The notes: generated from the sequence alone by a model not told the origin. DNA of 64,000 nt from Callorhinus ursinus (GCF_003265705.1 NW_020312968.1:5774162-5838161), one strand, 5' to 3'; positions 1-11,960 are shown, counted from the stretch's first letter. A program made the numbers and translations.

Positions 1-1159
1 TTTAAAAAAAGGATTGATAAGATGTTGGTTGAAAAAGGGAAAAAGAAATTAAAAAAAACAGTTAAAAATTAACTTTGAAAAACTAATGAATCATGGTAAA
101 AAAAGCCATGAATTCTATGTGCAGTATTCCCCTAGCGCTGGAGTTCTCCCGTTCTCCTTGATCGGTAAACTTGGTCTTGGCTTGCTGGCTGTTCGTGCCG
201 ATCTCCTGGGGGAGGGGCCTGTTGCCGTGGTTCCCAAATGTCTTTGCCGGAGGCGCAATTGCCCCGCCCTTGTCGGTCGGGGCTAAGCAAGCTGCTCAGG
301 TTTGCTCTCAGGAGCTTTTGTTCCCTGCAACTCTCGGTGCAGCATTGGAGAAGGACAGTGAGAATGGTGGCCTCCCAATCTCCGCCCCAGAGGAGGCAAG
401 AACTCGGGGCTCCGCTCCTCAGTGCGCCCCCAGAGAAAAGCAGTCAGTCACTCCCCTGTCCCCGGTCTCCGGCCGCACTCCGTGCTCACCCGGCCTGTGA
501 CCGAGCGTTTCTATCTCTGGCACCCGACCCCGTGTGGAGTCTCCAAACCCAGCAGATCCCTGCGGTGCGCTCCCGCGCCGCTCCTCCTGGGGGAAGAAGG
601 GGAGTCTCCCCGGATCTGCCGCCTGTTGGGTCCCTGCTGGGGGAGCAGTGGCCCGACTGGGCCGCGGATCACCGTTTATGGCCACCCCGAGCTGAGAGCC
701 CGTACCTCGGCTCCGTCTCTGCAGCCGGCTTCCCCGCTCCGATACCTGGGAGCTCTGCCGCACTCAGTCACCCCCGATCTTTCTGTGACCCCGAGGGTCC
801 TGAGACCACACTGTCCCGCGAGGGTTCCAACCCCCGCTTAGCCACTGGAGCGACGTCCCTCCACGGAGCCGGCTTCTAAAAGTTCCGATTTTGTGCTCCG
901 CGGCTCTAGCACTTGCCAGAAGCGGCCGGCGGAGGCCCCCTCCCCTGCCCCGAATATCATCTCGGATTCACTTCTCTGCACGTCCTACCTTCCAGTAAGT
1001 GGTCGCTTCTCTGTTCAGAGAGTTGTTGCTACTCTCCTGTTCGATCTCCTGTTGAGTCCGTAGGTGTTCAGAATGGTTTGATCCCTATTCAGCTGAATTC
1101 CTGAGACCAGACGAAATGAAGGTCTCCTACTCCTCCGCCATCTTGCTCCGCCCCCCCCC
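1..1159 (-). mobile_element. Carnivoran LINE-1, 5'UTR/promoter part (body off the left edge)
   Basis: Read on the minus strand, this starts with a G run followed by GGAGCAAGATGGCGGAGGAG at about 1159-1132, the typical 5' start of carnivoran L1. About 1.1 kb of GC- and CpG-rich 5'UTR follows, ending in an A/T-rich stretch at 1-100 of the kind that precedes ORF1. ORF1 and ORF2 would lie to the left of the window. The complete 5' end is notable because most L1 copies are 5'-truncated. Low visible decay and many remaining CpGs suggest a young insertion, possibly full length. It sits directly against the ERV-L remnant at 1160, so the L1 probably inserted into that older element. The other flank and the target-site duplication cannot be seen. 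The open frames in both orientations here belong to this UTR and are not host genes. Confidence 0.9.
200..960. promoter_or_regulatory. CpG-rich L1 internal promoter region
   Basis: This is the only CpG-island-like stretch in a window that is otherwise AT-rich. It lies within the L1 5'UTR, where L1 elements carry their internal RNA polymerase II promoter. It would drive transcription leftward; antisense promoter activity toward the ERV-L side is possible by analogy with other mammalian L1s. Promoter activity is inferred from position and composition only. Confidence 0.55.
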
Positions 1160-1178
1160 AGTTGTTAGTTTTTTAACC

Positions 1179-1487
1179 TCAATCACTGGGCATGGTAATA
1201 TTAAGAGACACCCCATGGGATCTCTTGTATTCCAGACAACCTCTTCCTTTTATTGTGGAGTAGCATTCCAATTTCACCATGGTGCTCCAGATTACCCCAT
1301 CTTGCGCATTGACTTCCTTCTTTGCTTGTCTAGTCAGAGGCATGAGGAACCTAAAGTGGCCAGACAGCAGTCTTAATTTCCAGTTCAGCAGACTCATTGT
1401 TATGTCTCCTGGTGGAAGCAGTCCTCCATTTGGAACTTTGTCCTCTAGACCAGCAGAGCAAAGGTCGTGGGAACAGGAAGCAAACAT
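1179..1487 (-). pseudogene. ERV-L dUTPase-like remnant
   Basis: A 102-codon minus-strand stretch stays open and resembles the dUTPase-like segment at the 3' end of ERV-L pol. In an intact element this domain hydrolyses dUTP to keep uracil out of viral cDNA. Here it is a fragment with no complete domain, and it is followed downstream by the young L1. It is most likely non-functional. Confidence 0.6.
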
Positions 1488-1559
1488 TTTGTTAGTGGGT
1501 CACTAGGAGTGATAGTGAGTGATGTCGCTCCCATTTCCACCCCTTGATTCCTGGACCCA

Positions 1560-2260
1560 TGAATCCTGGTTATGGTATAAACAACACCACATGCTGGACT
1601 CTGATTCGGAGCATATGCAACCTTCTGAAGAACGTTGCTGCAGCCTACAAAGTATTACCATGTAGCTGGGGCTATAACTGAGTCTTCAAAAGGTTATTCC
1701 AACTTTCTACTTAGCCAGCTGTTTCAGGATGGTAAAATCAATGAATTTCATAAACATGAGCCAATGCCAAATTTCTTTTACTATGAAATGAGTTCCTCGT
1801 TCAGAAGCAATGCTGTGTGGAGTACCATCATGGTGGATAAGGCATTCTGTAAGTCCACGGATAGTAGTTTTGGCCGAAGCATTGCATGCAGGGAAGGAAA
1901 ATCCATATCCAGAGGAAGTGTCTATTTTAGTAAGACCAAAAACTCTCCCATTCTGTAATGGAAGCAGTTCAGTGTAATCAACCTGCGACCAGATAGGTGG
2001 CTTCTCATTCTGGAGAATGGTGTCATATTAGGGACTCAGTGTTGGTCTCTGCTCCTGGCAGTTGGGGCACTCAGCAGAGGCTGTAGCCAGGCTAGCCTTA
2101 GGAAGTTGAAATTCATATTGTTGAGCCCGTGGGTAAACCTCCATCCATGCCGTCATGGCCAGCTTGAGACCATTAGGCAATGGTAGGAGTGGCTGTTGAG
2201 AAAGACTTACTGATATCCACAGAACAGAATAGTCATCCTGTCCACTCCATATTTAAATTT
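1560..2260 (-). pseudogene. ERV-L integrase remnant
   Basis: On the minus strand a CxxC pair encoded at about 2058-2069 fits the second half of the N-terminal zinc-binding motif of retroviral integrase. About 80 bases further along, a VDYT-like stretch places a likely first catalytic aspartate codon at 1977-1979. Downstream similarity continues to the dUTPase remnant. Stops and shifts interrupt the frame, so this is a relic. Confidence 0.6.
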
Positions 2261-2479
2261 CCTTCACCTAAGATCACTATTCAGTGACCATTCACAGAGG
2301 AGACAAATATCTTCACATTTTTTTTGCCCATACAGCAAGGTCTATCTAGTACTTCTTCCCCAAATTTCCTTGTCACCCATTTTGCAGGCATATTCCTTCT
2401 AAGGCCCTGACCATTCAGCCAAACCATTTCCCATAGCCTGTAAATTAGTATATAATCTGTCTGATCTTTTCTCATTTCC

Positions 2480-3300
2480 AGTAGTCAGGAACCAAGTACA
2501 TTGCTCCAAGTTCCGCCTGCTGAGAAGGTTACCTTTGACTCCTGTCATTCAGGGTTGTCCCAGAAAGCAGCTATAGTGCTCACTACAGCTGTCCAACAGT
2601 ATGTAGGTGGTGTCTACATATCATGCAAAGTCATCTGTAAACCAGGCCTAAGTCTATTCCTCTGTCGACTGATCACAGGGAACACCCCATCAGGGCAGAG
2701 GTACAGGCCAGAACAGAGGAGGCAGTATAGCAAGATGGTGACATGGGCATTTGGGCCACTTCCTGTCACTCACTTGCACCTTCAGAACTTACTTGTGTCC
2801 AATCCCATATATACCACTTCTGTTTGATGAATGGAGTTTTGCTATGCATGCCCAACTGTATGGCTTGGAGGGACAGATAGCAATACCTAGTACATAATGG
2901 GAAGCTCAAGTCACATGGTAACTTAGTGGCTCTTGATCAAGCATTCTGTCTCTACTGAGGCCTAGTAGCAGGCCAACAGCTGTTTCACAAATGGAAAATG
3001 TGGGGGACTATAGGGCTTTGCTCTAAAATCCTGAGGGTCTGTGCTGCAAGTCACTTGCAGGGCCTACCTAAGGCTCCAAAAAGCATCCCTATCTGCCATT
3101 GACACTTCAAGCACCATTGGATCTGCTGGATCATATGGCCCAAGTGGCAAAAGCAGCTTTCACGGAAGTTTGGATATGTTTTAGAGCCTTCTCTTATGAG
3201 TGCCACTCCAAACCAGTTACTTTTCAGGTCACTGGTAAGTGAGCCAGGATAACACATCCAAATAAGGAATATGTTGCCTTCAAAATCCAAAGAGTCCCAC
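2480..3300 (-). pseudogene. ERV-L RNase H/connection-region remnant
   Basis: This minus-strand sequence lies upstream of the integrase remnant, where RNase H and the RT connection should be. It resembles ERV-L text in short blocks only, and no catalytic set can be read confidently. The assignment rests mainly on order and continuity. Confidence 0.4.
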
Positions 3301-3520
3301 TAAGCATGGTGCCCCTTTTTCTGGCTGTCAGATGCAACAACTTAATCTTCACCATAGAAGGAATACCTTGACATCCCCCATGTGGTAACAGACGATGGAT
3401 CTGAACAGTGGTGTACTCTTTTGACTGAACTTAAGCTCTCCATTTGACACCCTCTCTACCATTCACATGATGTATGTGTATGTCCTTCCAACCAGCAACT
3501 TGTCTCTTTTCCCTTCCAGG

Positions 3521-5868
3521 TACTTAGAACATATATTTGCAGTCAGGTCTTAGCCTATAAGGGAAAAAAAAAAAATCTTTCTATCGGTACCATAAATCAG
3601 TATGTTGTCTTTTCCACAGTGCAGTTAATCATTTGCATCATTCCATAATTAGTTTCTCTCTTTCTTTTCCCTGTCCATCTATTCCTAGATCAAATGATAA
3701 TAGTGCTTTTACTCAGGGAGACTCCTCTTAATGGCTACACCCTAAAACTACAAGACAAAGCTCCAGCTTTGAAATGTCTACACTTAGACTTGATTTTAGT
3801 CTTAGATAAGTCCTCTCTCATGTAGAAATCCTCTTCATTGTGGGGAAGGAGGAGCAAGTTTCTTTAATTCTTCTCTTTATACCTGCTCAAGTAAGATTCC
3901 TCATAAATGTAATTCATTTTGCCTACCTCAGTAGCGGTGATTATGAAGAATATGCTTTAAAGTTTATTAAGTTTTACTTAAATTAAATTATATTCTCTGT
4001 AAAGAGATACCAGGACTAACAGGACTTTTGTTTTTATATCATACATTCAGAATTGTAGTACCAGTCAGAATAAAGGCTGCACATAATTCCTCATGTTTGA
4101 TTTGAATTATGAAGGCTGAATCCATGGGTGCAAAGTAGACAGGGAGGAGAAAGGGATGCAAGGCAGGTGGTAGTGGTGTGTGCACAGACATGGCAGTGGG
4201 AAAGGGTATATTGTGTCTGGGAAGAGAAGGTACTTCAGTCATGGCTGAAGTAAATGATAGTGAGAGTGAGGGGTGAATGTTTGTTGAAGAGACAGAGGGC
4301 ACGGAGGGATAGCTGTGATCGAATTAACCCTAACACGTTTTGCTAAGGATACAAAACACTGTCTTCAAAGCTTGGTGGTAATGGTTGGCCAAATGGATTT
4401 ATAGAGTGGTCACATAATAAAAATTGTGTTGAAACAAGTTTACCCCATAAGCAGTATATGTTAGGCACTGCAGAGGAAGGCACTGGATTCATGATGTAGA
4501 GTAATGAATTCATTTGAATATTACAGGCAAAAATGATAAATATGTTGTATAAGGATTTAGGAATGGGAACAAAGTGTACAAGAGAGATTCAACAGTATTT
4601 TACAGTTAAAATTGGCTCACTGGATATGAAAAGCTCAGAAGTAGCAAACAAAACTGATCAACTGGATTAGAAAAGGAGGATGAGTTAAAAAAAATAACTT
4701 CAGCAAGTGTATTGATGGGGTTATCACTGAAATAAGATGTATTTTAAGGCCCAAGCATACACCCACCCCACCCCCACACACACGCGCACACACACAATCT
4801 CACACACAAACAAGTGTGGCATCTTTCTTTCAAAAAAAACTTCCTTTGATTCTTTAATTTGTCAACCGCCCTTTGTTAAAAGAAGAGTGGCCCCATTCCA
4901 TTCCAAAAGATACTAGGAATCTGTCTCAGAATTACTTAGACACACAGATGGATTGTTTCCACCTAAAATACCAGTTTATTCAATAGCTGCTTTCACTCCA
5001 ACTTTTGCCCACCTTTTTCATTTTGAGGTTCAGTTGAGTTACAAGTTTTCATTGACCAATGGATGAATGATGAGAAATTGAGTGGCATCCTTTCAGTTAC
5101 ATAGAAATTCTAAATCACAGTTAAAGAAAGCAACCTTTTGAATCGTCAGAGTCACTGACAACATATCCACATCTTGTTTCATCATCAACCAACCAGCCTT
5201 TGGTTCTCTTTTATTAACTGCTTTCCACATGTTAGAGGCAAAAAGCCATTTATGGCAATGGAGGAAATATTAAGATGAGAATGATGTCCTTCATGGGACA
5301 AACATGTATTATAGCCACATGAAAATAATAAGTTGACAATAAAAAGAGGATAGGTTGGGAGCCCCCAAACAGCAAAGGGTCTGCTTTCAATCAAGGAATC
5401 ATGCCTATAGCGATGCCAATGAAAACTGTGGTGGTGCTTGGGATTTTCAAAAGAGATAACCAGACAAAAGAGAGAGAAGAGCATTAGGGGTGGGCCTGTG
5501 TAATTCAAGCCTTAAGGGGATATATGAAGGGAGGAGAACAATTTTGAGGAGGGTGGAGATGGAAAGGAAAACAGATATCCCAAAAATCTAAGAAGGAGAG
5601 AATTTCAGCAGACAAGTAATTGATGATGCATAATAACACATGGAGCTCAAAGAAGAGTTCTTTAAATGATCCACTAAACATGACAACTGGAGATCCTTAC
5701 TGGTCTTGTCACAAAGGTGAGCAGTGTAGGGAAAGCCTTTTGAAGATGTCTTGGAGAGTGTTCTTTGCATTTCCAAACTGTTATCTATATGTTGCAGTGC
5801 AAATGGGTTATGTGGATTATAAAATCATAAAAATAAATGCAAAGTAAGTTAGGAAGTCCCTTACAAAG
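3521..5868. other. No gene recognised; unique AT-rich DNA with one CA-rich tract
   Basis: No repeat family or coding signal could be recognised. A short impure CA tract lies at about 4762-4812. A 107-codon minus-strand open frame at 5185-5508 has no recognisable motif or splice context. Confidence 0.5.
4762..4812. repeat. Impure (CA)n microsatellite
   Basis: C/A dinucleotide-rich tract with CACCC and CGCGCA interruptions. Confidence 0.7.
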
Positions 5869-5869
5869 T

Positions 5870-6440
5870 TTGACATAGACCTTTACCCTTTACCATATCA
5901 CCCAGTAAGGTCACTCCTAGCAATTTATCTAAGTAAAACGAAAACATATTTTCACACAACAACAACAACAACAAAAAATGCGATCACATGTGTTCATAGT
6001 AGCTTTATTCGTAATGCCTAAAACTGAAGACAGCCCCCGTGTCTGTCACGTGGAGAACGGACAAACTGTGGTATATTTATGCAATGGAGTAATACTCAGT
6101 GATAGGAAGAACACTTACAGAGGCAACAGCATGACCGAGTCTCAAAAACATTACACGAAGTGAAAATAGCTGGACACAAAAGAGCAGCTATTGTGTGATT
6201 TCATGTCGGTGAGGTTCTACAGAAGCTCACCTAAATGAGGGTGACAGAAATAAGAAGTGTGCTGTTGTCTGAGATGGCGAGGGATTGACTGGGAAGAGAT
6301 ACTCATGAATTCTCTAAGGATGTAATTGTCTATTTTGGTAGGGGTGTAGGTTATACAAGGATATGCATTTGTGAAAACTCACACAATTGCATACTTAACA
6401 TGTGATTATATGCAAATTATTCTTGAATCACAGGGGAAAA
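5870..6440 (+). mobile_element. L1M-type LINE-1, 3'UTR end
   Basis: The order of phrases matches the old mammalian L1M 3' end: gaaaacatatt, gttcatagtagctttattc, a gtggtatatttatgcaatgg block, a tctcaaaaacatta block, and a 3' portion reading gcatacttaacatg. Divergence is high and there are small indels. It is a 5'-truncated fossil. Confidence 0.75.
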
Positions 6441-7955
6441 GAAACCAAAGCAGATAGAGGAAGAACACACATGGAAAATGACCTGATAGAAGCTTACCTG
6501 GTTTGAGAGGGGTAAAGAGAAATATCTAGAGATGAGAGACAAGACTGAAGTAGAACTGTTTTAAAATATTGTGGGAAACTTGTACATACTCATATAAAAA
6601 AAGAACAATAGAGAGGAAAATATTAGTTTGAAAGAGGGGGCTTGATATAGGGCATTATCCCACAGTAGGCAGATGGGAATTGGATTAAAGTTACCAAACA
6701 TGTTTTACTTTTCTTCTCTACAAGGCCGCAAAAGAGACAAGGCAGGCTCAGATTTAGGGACTTAGTCCAATTAATTTATAGTGGGTTACATAACCAGTCA
6801 TGAGAACCGACTAAACATAAAAATTTCATTATTTGGGCCCCACGTTGTCCTCACAAGGATAAGAGTACCTCTGGGGCTCTGTAATTGACTTCTAACAAGG
6901 CAGATGATTTTGATCATGTTAGAGACATATCTGAAATGGACTCTACCCTGAACTACTGCTTTGGTAAGGACTGAGCAATGGCAACGCTCGTCTAAATTTG
7001 TTTTTATAGAGGAAAAGTCAAGCACTGCCAGAAGCTTTGCACAGGAATTACAGTGGACTATGAAGTCTGATACAAACCAAAATTGCCAGATGCATTTGGA
7101 AAGAGCTGACAGATCAGAATATGAAATGTTAACTCAAGCATGAATGCTTTCATCCTGAGTTTAATGAAAAAACACTGAGGATCTGTGAAACAACAGAAAA
7201 TAAATGGGAAATACCTCAACCATCAGTGAAACATTTTGGCAAAGTGACTTCACAGCCCCATTAATTTTGGAACCTAATAGAATAAGTTGGCCAAAATTAT
7301 TAGGAACAAATGAGTGGGTAGAAAGCAATCCATGTATGTTTGTGCAGTGCTGTTTGGAATTTTAGAATATAGGAGAATGGATAGAAAACCTTAAAGAACA
7401 ATACTGGCTTAAATAATGATGATCGCTCCAATGCTCCAAAAACAGAGCTCTGAAGTGGCTTCACTGAAAATTACTTACATTTGAAACTATGGATTAGGAA
7501 ACTTCAGTAAATAGACCAAATGGAAACCATCTGAGAGAAGAATAACAGAAATAGGAAATACCCTCAAAAATATAAAACCCCACAAAATATAATAGGAAAA
7601 AACCTCACATGCTTGTATTATACATTTGGTCTCGTTGGGAGTAAATCTCTCTACATTGTCGTTTAAAAACTCTGGCTGTGTTTTACTGTGTAAAATTCCA
7701 CTTTTTAATAAATACCTATTTAAATTTTATTATTTTTTTACGTCCTCCCCATTTTCTCCCAATAAAATAGACTTGTTAAAAATTCTATAGAATCTTTGAT
7801 TCTATTTTTTTTCCTATTGCTTGTGACATATCAAGCTGTTTTTAAAATACAGTTATAAATAATGCAATGACACAAGATTTTCATTATCTTTTTTTAATAG
7901 AGGATGCCACAGTATATAAACAACCATATTTTTTCCAAGCCAACATGAATCTAGG
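6441..7955. other. No gene recognised; mostly unique AT-rich DNA
   Basis: The last ~250 bases (from about 7660) faintly resemble antisense L1M 3'UTR, but too weakly to call. Short open frames at 6798-7025 (-) and 6961-7143 (+) overlap each other and lack support. Confidence 0.4.
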
Positions 7956-7959
7956 GGGT

Positions 7960-8342
7960 TGTCTTAGTCTGCTAGGCCTACATAACATAGTACTCCAGAT
8001 TGGGAGGTTTAAACCACAGAAATTTATTTCTCAAAGTTCTAGAGGTTTCAACTACAAGAGCGAGGTGTCAGAAGGTTTGGTTTCTCCTGAAGCCTCTCTT
8101 CTTGGATTGCAAACCACCATGTTCTTTCTTTGGCCTCAGTTGGTGTTTTATCTCTATGGATATATCCCTGATATCCTTCCTGTTCTTATTAGGACACCAG
8201 TCCTACTGGGTTAGGGTCCCACTCTTATGTCTTTATTTAACCTTAATACCTCCTAATAGGCCCTGTCTCTAAATGCACTCACATTGGGGATTAGGGCTTC
8301 TACAGATGAATTGTGAGGAGTGACATAATTCAATCTCTAACA
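7960..8342 (-). mobile_element. MLT1-class MaLR LTR (ERVL-MaLR), solo
   Basis: The plus strand reads as the reverse of an MLT1 LTR. It begins with tgtcttagtctgctagg and contains aaatttatttctcaaagttc and ggattagggcttctacag. It ends with atctctaaca. The full LTR length (~380 bp) is kept and no internal region is attached, so it is a solo LTR formed by recombination long ago. Confidence 0.8.
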
Positions 8343-8344
8343 GG

Positions 8345-8975
8345 GATCATGTCAGGTCCAGTCTTGGGGACCCTACAAGACCAACAACGGGATGGTGACT
8401 GGGAAGATTAAGGTATAGGTAGTTCATCCAGCTAGACCACAGTTCCTAGACTTGTGGGATCAGCCAATGTGCCTTCATCTTACCCCTAGCCCCGTGAACG
8501 TGAACCATGTCAGCCTATCTATTTCTTCTTCTCTTGGAGAGTTGACCTTTGTGATTTCTCCAGATGAGATTATGTGAAAATGAACTTTCACAACTTAAGT
8601 GCTTCCTAATTTAAGAGGGAGATTTTCATAAAGCAAGAAAGCCAGCCCTATGTATTTTGCTTGAAAGGTTTTTGAGCTGTGAGATCCTGATAGGACTGGA
8701 GGTGCCTTATGACTGTGATATGGTGGGGTTATGGGAGACTTAATCAGGTTGATTTTTTTAATTAGATTTAGGCTGGGTTTTTTTGTTTTTGTTTTTGTTT
8801 TTAGCAGATAGGCCCAGATACTCTGTTCCAACCTCCTAAACAATCCCTATTAGCAAGACCAACCCAGTTGAAGAAGGGCAGAGGAGAGAAGGAAGGAAAA
8901 ATCCAGATTAGTCTGGCTTGAGATCTGAATGGAAGGTGAAATGGATCGTAATTTCTGAGAAGGTTGGCTCTAAAG
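8345..8975. other. No gene recognised; unassigned DNA between two old transposons
   Basis: It includes a short T-rich (tttttg)n-like stretch near 8777-8803. No coding evidence. Confidence 0.4.
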
Positions 8976-9188
8976 CAGGGTTTTTCATCCTCAGCACTAG
9001 TGACATTTTGGGCCAGTTAATAGTTTGTTGTGGGAAGACTGTTCTGTGCATTCTGGGAAAATTAACAGCATCCCTGGTTTCTACTCACTAAGTGCCAGTG
9101 GCATTTTCTGTCATGACAACTAAAAATGTCTCCAGACATTGCTAAACATCCCTTTGGGGACAAAATTGTCCCCAGTTGAGAACTCTTG
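8976..9188 (-). mobile_element. MER5A hAT-Charlie DNA transposon
   Basis: The plus strand runs from a caggg..tttcatcctcagcacta terminus, through gacattttgggcc and tgtctccagacattgc, to cccagttgagaact. That is MER5A in reverse. Both terminal inverted-repeat ends are recognisable, so it is close to full length (about 190-210 bp). Confidence 0.8.
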
Positions 9189-9189
9189 C

Positions 9190-10430
9190 TCAAAGGAAAG
9201 AAGAGAAATTGAGCAATATCACAAGAGGGGTATAATGTCCTGTGAAGTGTTGTTTTTTCAAGTTGTTTTGTTTTGCTTTAGGATGGAAGATGCTTGGGTT
9301 GATGCTTGGGTTTATTAAAGTTGGCAAAGTAACTTCTAATTATCTGTGGAAGTAATTATCTCCTTACTCTCCTGAAGCCTCACTAAAATTACAGTGATAA
9401 TAAAGGGTCAAAAGAGATACACATTTAGAAGGACAAAGGAAATAGTAGAGTAGACATGGACAGTTGAGCAATTTAAGTAGATTTTTATTTTTTAAGTCGG
9501 AAAAGAGAGGGAGTGATTACTGAGCAGATCAGAGGAAGCCATCACTTAAGTTCCCAGAGAAAAATAACTAATTTACCACGAAAACACCTAAAAGGTCAAA
9601 GGTACCTCAGTACGTATGTGTGATGCATAGAGATAAAAGTGGGAGAGTTGATTAAAAGTTTGAATTTGGAGTGGTTGGATTTCCAGGTCCTCTCTCCACT
9701 TGTGCTCAACCACTTGCACTCAACAAGGGGGTTACTCCTCACATTCCAACCTGGGGTTGGGAGTCCTTCTTCTGTGCCTGGAACAAATGACTCAGTTGGA
9801 ACAGCTCTAGCTTTAAACATATGAGGCTTAGCAGAAGGCTCAAATTTGCAAACATAGGGATACATAATAATATTCACACTCTATGTTGCAACCATAGTTA
9901 CCTTCTTCATCTGACATCTAGGAATATTATGTCTGGAATTCGTCTCTTCAGGCAGAAATTGGACAGTTATAATACTGATTTCATTAGTCAAACTGTTGCA
10001 AACCTAGACAGAAAAATATATGATTCTTCAAAAACAACAGAAGTTGTTTCTCACTTAAGTAAATAGTCCAAAGGAGTCCGAAGGCAGTGTTATGCTCTGT
10101 TCTACACAGTAAACCCCAGACACAAGGTGATGATACTGTGACATCTCCAACATGTGGCTTCCAAGTTTGCTGAGGGCACTGGCATCTTGACATAAGGACA
10201 GAGTATAGAGAATACATTAGGACGTTCTGTTAAGTTAGGTGGGAAGTAGTCCATATTATAGCAAATGGCTGCTGATAGTCACAGGGCCACACCTAGATCA
10301 GGAGCCTGACATATGTAGTCTTGCTATATATTTCCAGGAAGAATTGGGAACTAGTCTGGGTAAAGAGATAGTTCTTCTGTCATCCTGACAATTTTTTTTA
10401 ACCAATAAAAAGAGTGAATGAATTATCATG
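9190..10430. other. No gene recognised; unique DNA
   Basis: Opposing short open frames at 9596-9877 (-) and 9639-9824 (+) overlap and show no domain. No repeat family recognised. Confidence 0.4.
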
Positions 10431-10431
10431 C

Positions 10432-11285
10432 AATTCATTTATTTCATTTATTCATCTATTTATTTATTTAAAAAATTGTCCTGAACTCCACTTATGTATC
10501 TGTTTCTGTGCTAATTCATGGATGAACAGTATACAATCCTGTTTTTATGGAACTTGAACTCTGTTGGAGGGGACAGAAAAGTAAATACACAAATAAATAT
10601 CAGGTTTTCAGATAGCATGTTCAGGAAAGAAAATAAAGCCAGGCCGAAGGATAAGGAAGGGCAGGTTGAATAATTTTTTAGATGTGGTAGTCAGAAAGGT
10701 TGCTCTGAGGAAGGAACATCTGAGCAAAGGTAAAGTATGGAAAAGAGAGCATTATGTGACTGTAGGAACAAAGAAAATGTCAGAAAGAAGGAACAGCCAG
10801 TTTAGATCCTTGAAGTAGAAACAAGAATGATATCTCCAAAGAATCAAAAAGCAAGAGAGAGAATACTAAGACTGCCCAGTGAGGTAAGCAAAGGATGCCT
10901 TCTAACTCATAAGGAGTTTGTAGAGAACCACTAAAGGGTTTGAGCAGGTGTGAAATGATCTGATTTATCTTTTGAAGGATGATTGTGGCTACTACCATGG
11001 GGCAAATGTAGAAAAAGTAGGGATAGAAGAGAACTTTGCAGTAATCCAGTCAAGATCTACCTGAGATTTGGACTGAAGTCACGGCAGAGGCGTTGAGAAA
11101 AGTTTAGAATTCTATTAATCTTTCAAGGTAGAGCTGACAGGATTTATTAATGGAATTAGGGCAAGAAGGAAAGAGAAGAATCAAGAACGCATAGCTTCGG
11201 TTTACAGCCTGAGCATCTAATAGGATAGAAGCATGTCTTACTAAAATGGTACAGACTAGAGAAAGGTAACCCTTCGTGGGAAATT
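10432..11285 (-). mobile_element. LINE-2 (L2), antisense, 3' portion
   Basis: The plus strand reads as the reverse complement of L2, with the 3' end on the left: a gaattcatttatttcatttattc-like tail, then tatggaacttgaactctgttgg and gaaaggttgctctgaggaag. It goes on to gcagtaatccagtcaagatc and gacaggatttattaatgg. The element is split by the L1 insertion at 11286-11589 and resumes afterwards. Confidence 0.75.
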
Positions 11286-11589
11286 TTTTTTTTATTTTTT
11301 TATTGTTATGTTAATCACCATATATTACATCATTAGTTTTTGGTGCAGTGTTCCATGATTCATTGTTTGTTCATAACACCCAGTGCTCCATGCAGAACGT
11401 GCCCTCCTCAATACCCATCACCAGGATAACCCATCCCCCCACCGCCCTCCCCTCTAGAACCCTCAGTTTGTTTTTCAGAGTCCATCATCTCTCATGGTTC
11501 GTCTCCCCCTCTGACATACTCCCCTTTTCTTCCTCTCCTGTTATCTTCTTCTTTTTCTTTTTTCTTAAAATATGTTGCGTTATTTGTTT
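11286..11589 (-). mobile_element. 5'-truncated carnivoran LINE-1 (3'UTR only) inside L2
   Basis: After a T-rich start (the poly-A tail reversed), the plus strand reads the reverse of the carnivoran L1 3'UTR: ttgttatgttaatcacca, acatcattagtttttggtgc, caccagtgctcc-like text and ctcatggttcgtctcccc. Only about 300 bp of the 3' end was copied. Both flanks carry the duplicate cccttcgtgggaaatt (11270-11285 and 11590-11605), a clear target-site duplication. The insertion is therefore a TPRT event that post-dates the surrounding L2. Confidence 0.9.
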
Positions 11590-11605
11590 CCCTTCGTGGG
11601 AAATT

Positions 11606-11960
11606 GAGTGTTTGGCTAAGGGTAGAGATACATGGTTGGAAGTCATTAGCATACTGATAGTATGGGAAACCATAGATCTGGGTAAATTTACAAAGGAGGA
11701 ATTTACTTTGCGAGCAAAGACCTCAGCTGGGACACTTTGACACTCATCTGTCCAGGAGTGGTGGAGGAACCTGCAATGTCAACTTCCAGGAAGACACAGG
11801 AGGCAGGAAGAAAACAAGAAAAAGCATCCCAAGATCCAAGTAGGGGAAAAAAAAAAATCTGTCAAGGAGGAAGGAGTTTTCAATTTTCTGAGAGTTTGTA
11901 TAAGTTATGGGTAGATAAATAACCCTGAGATTTGACAATATGGATATCAAATAAGAGTAG
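11606..11960 (-). mobile_element. LINE-2 (L2), continuation after nested L1
   Basis: Phrases such as gaagtcattagcatactgatag and a later gtcaaggaggaaggag continue the antisense L2 alignment from the left of the nested L1. The right boundary is indistinct. Confidence 0.6.

Larger units (their letters stand above)
1160..3520 (-). mobile_element. ERV-L class III endogenous retrovirus, decayed internal (pol) region
   Basis: The minus strand shows pol in the expected 5'-to-3' order, right to left: an RNase H-like region, integrase, then a dUTPase-like segment. A dUTPase domain after integrase is characteristic of the ERV-L group. Frames are broken by many stops and shifts, so no functional product is expected. 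No LTR is visible: the right end fades near 3520 and the left end is cut by the L1 at 1159. The right boundary is approximate. Confidence 0.8.

Noticed and set aside
419..763. 114-codon minus-strand open frame
   Set aside because: In the L1 5'UTR in sense orientation. Carnivoran L1 has its first ORF after this region, and high GC explains the open frame.
11348..11740. 130-codon plus-strand open frame
   Set aside because: Reads through an antisense L1 3'UTR into L2, crossing a target-site junction. It cannot be an old gene.
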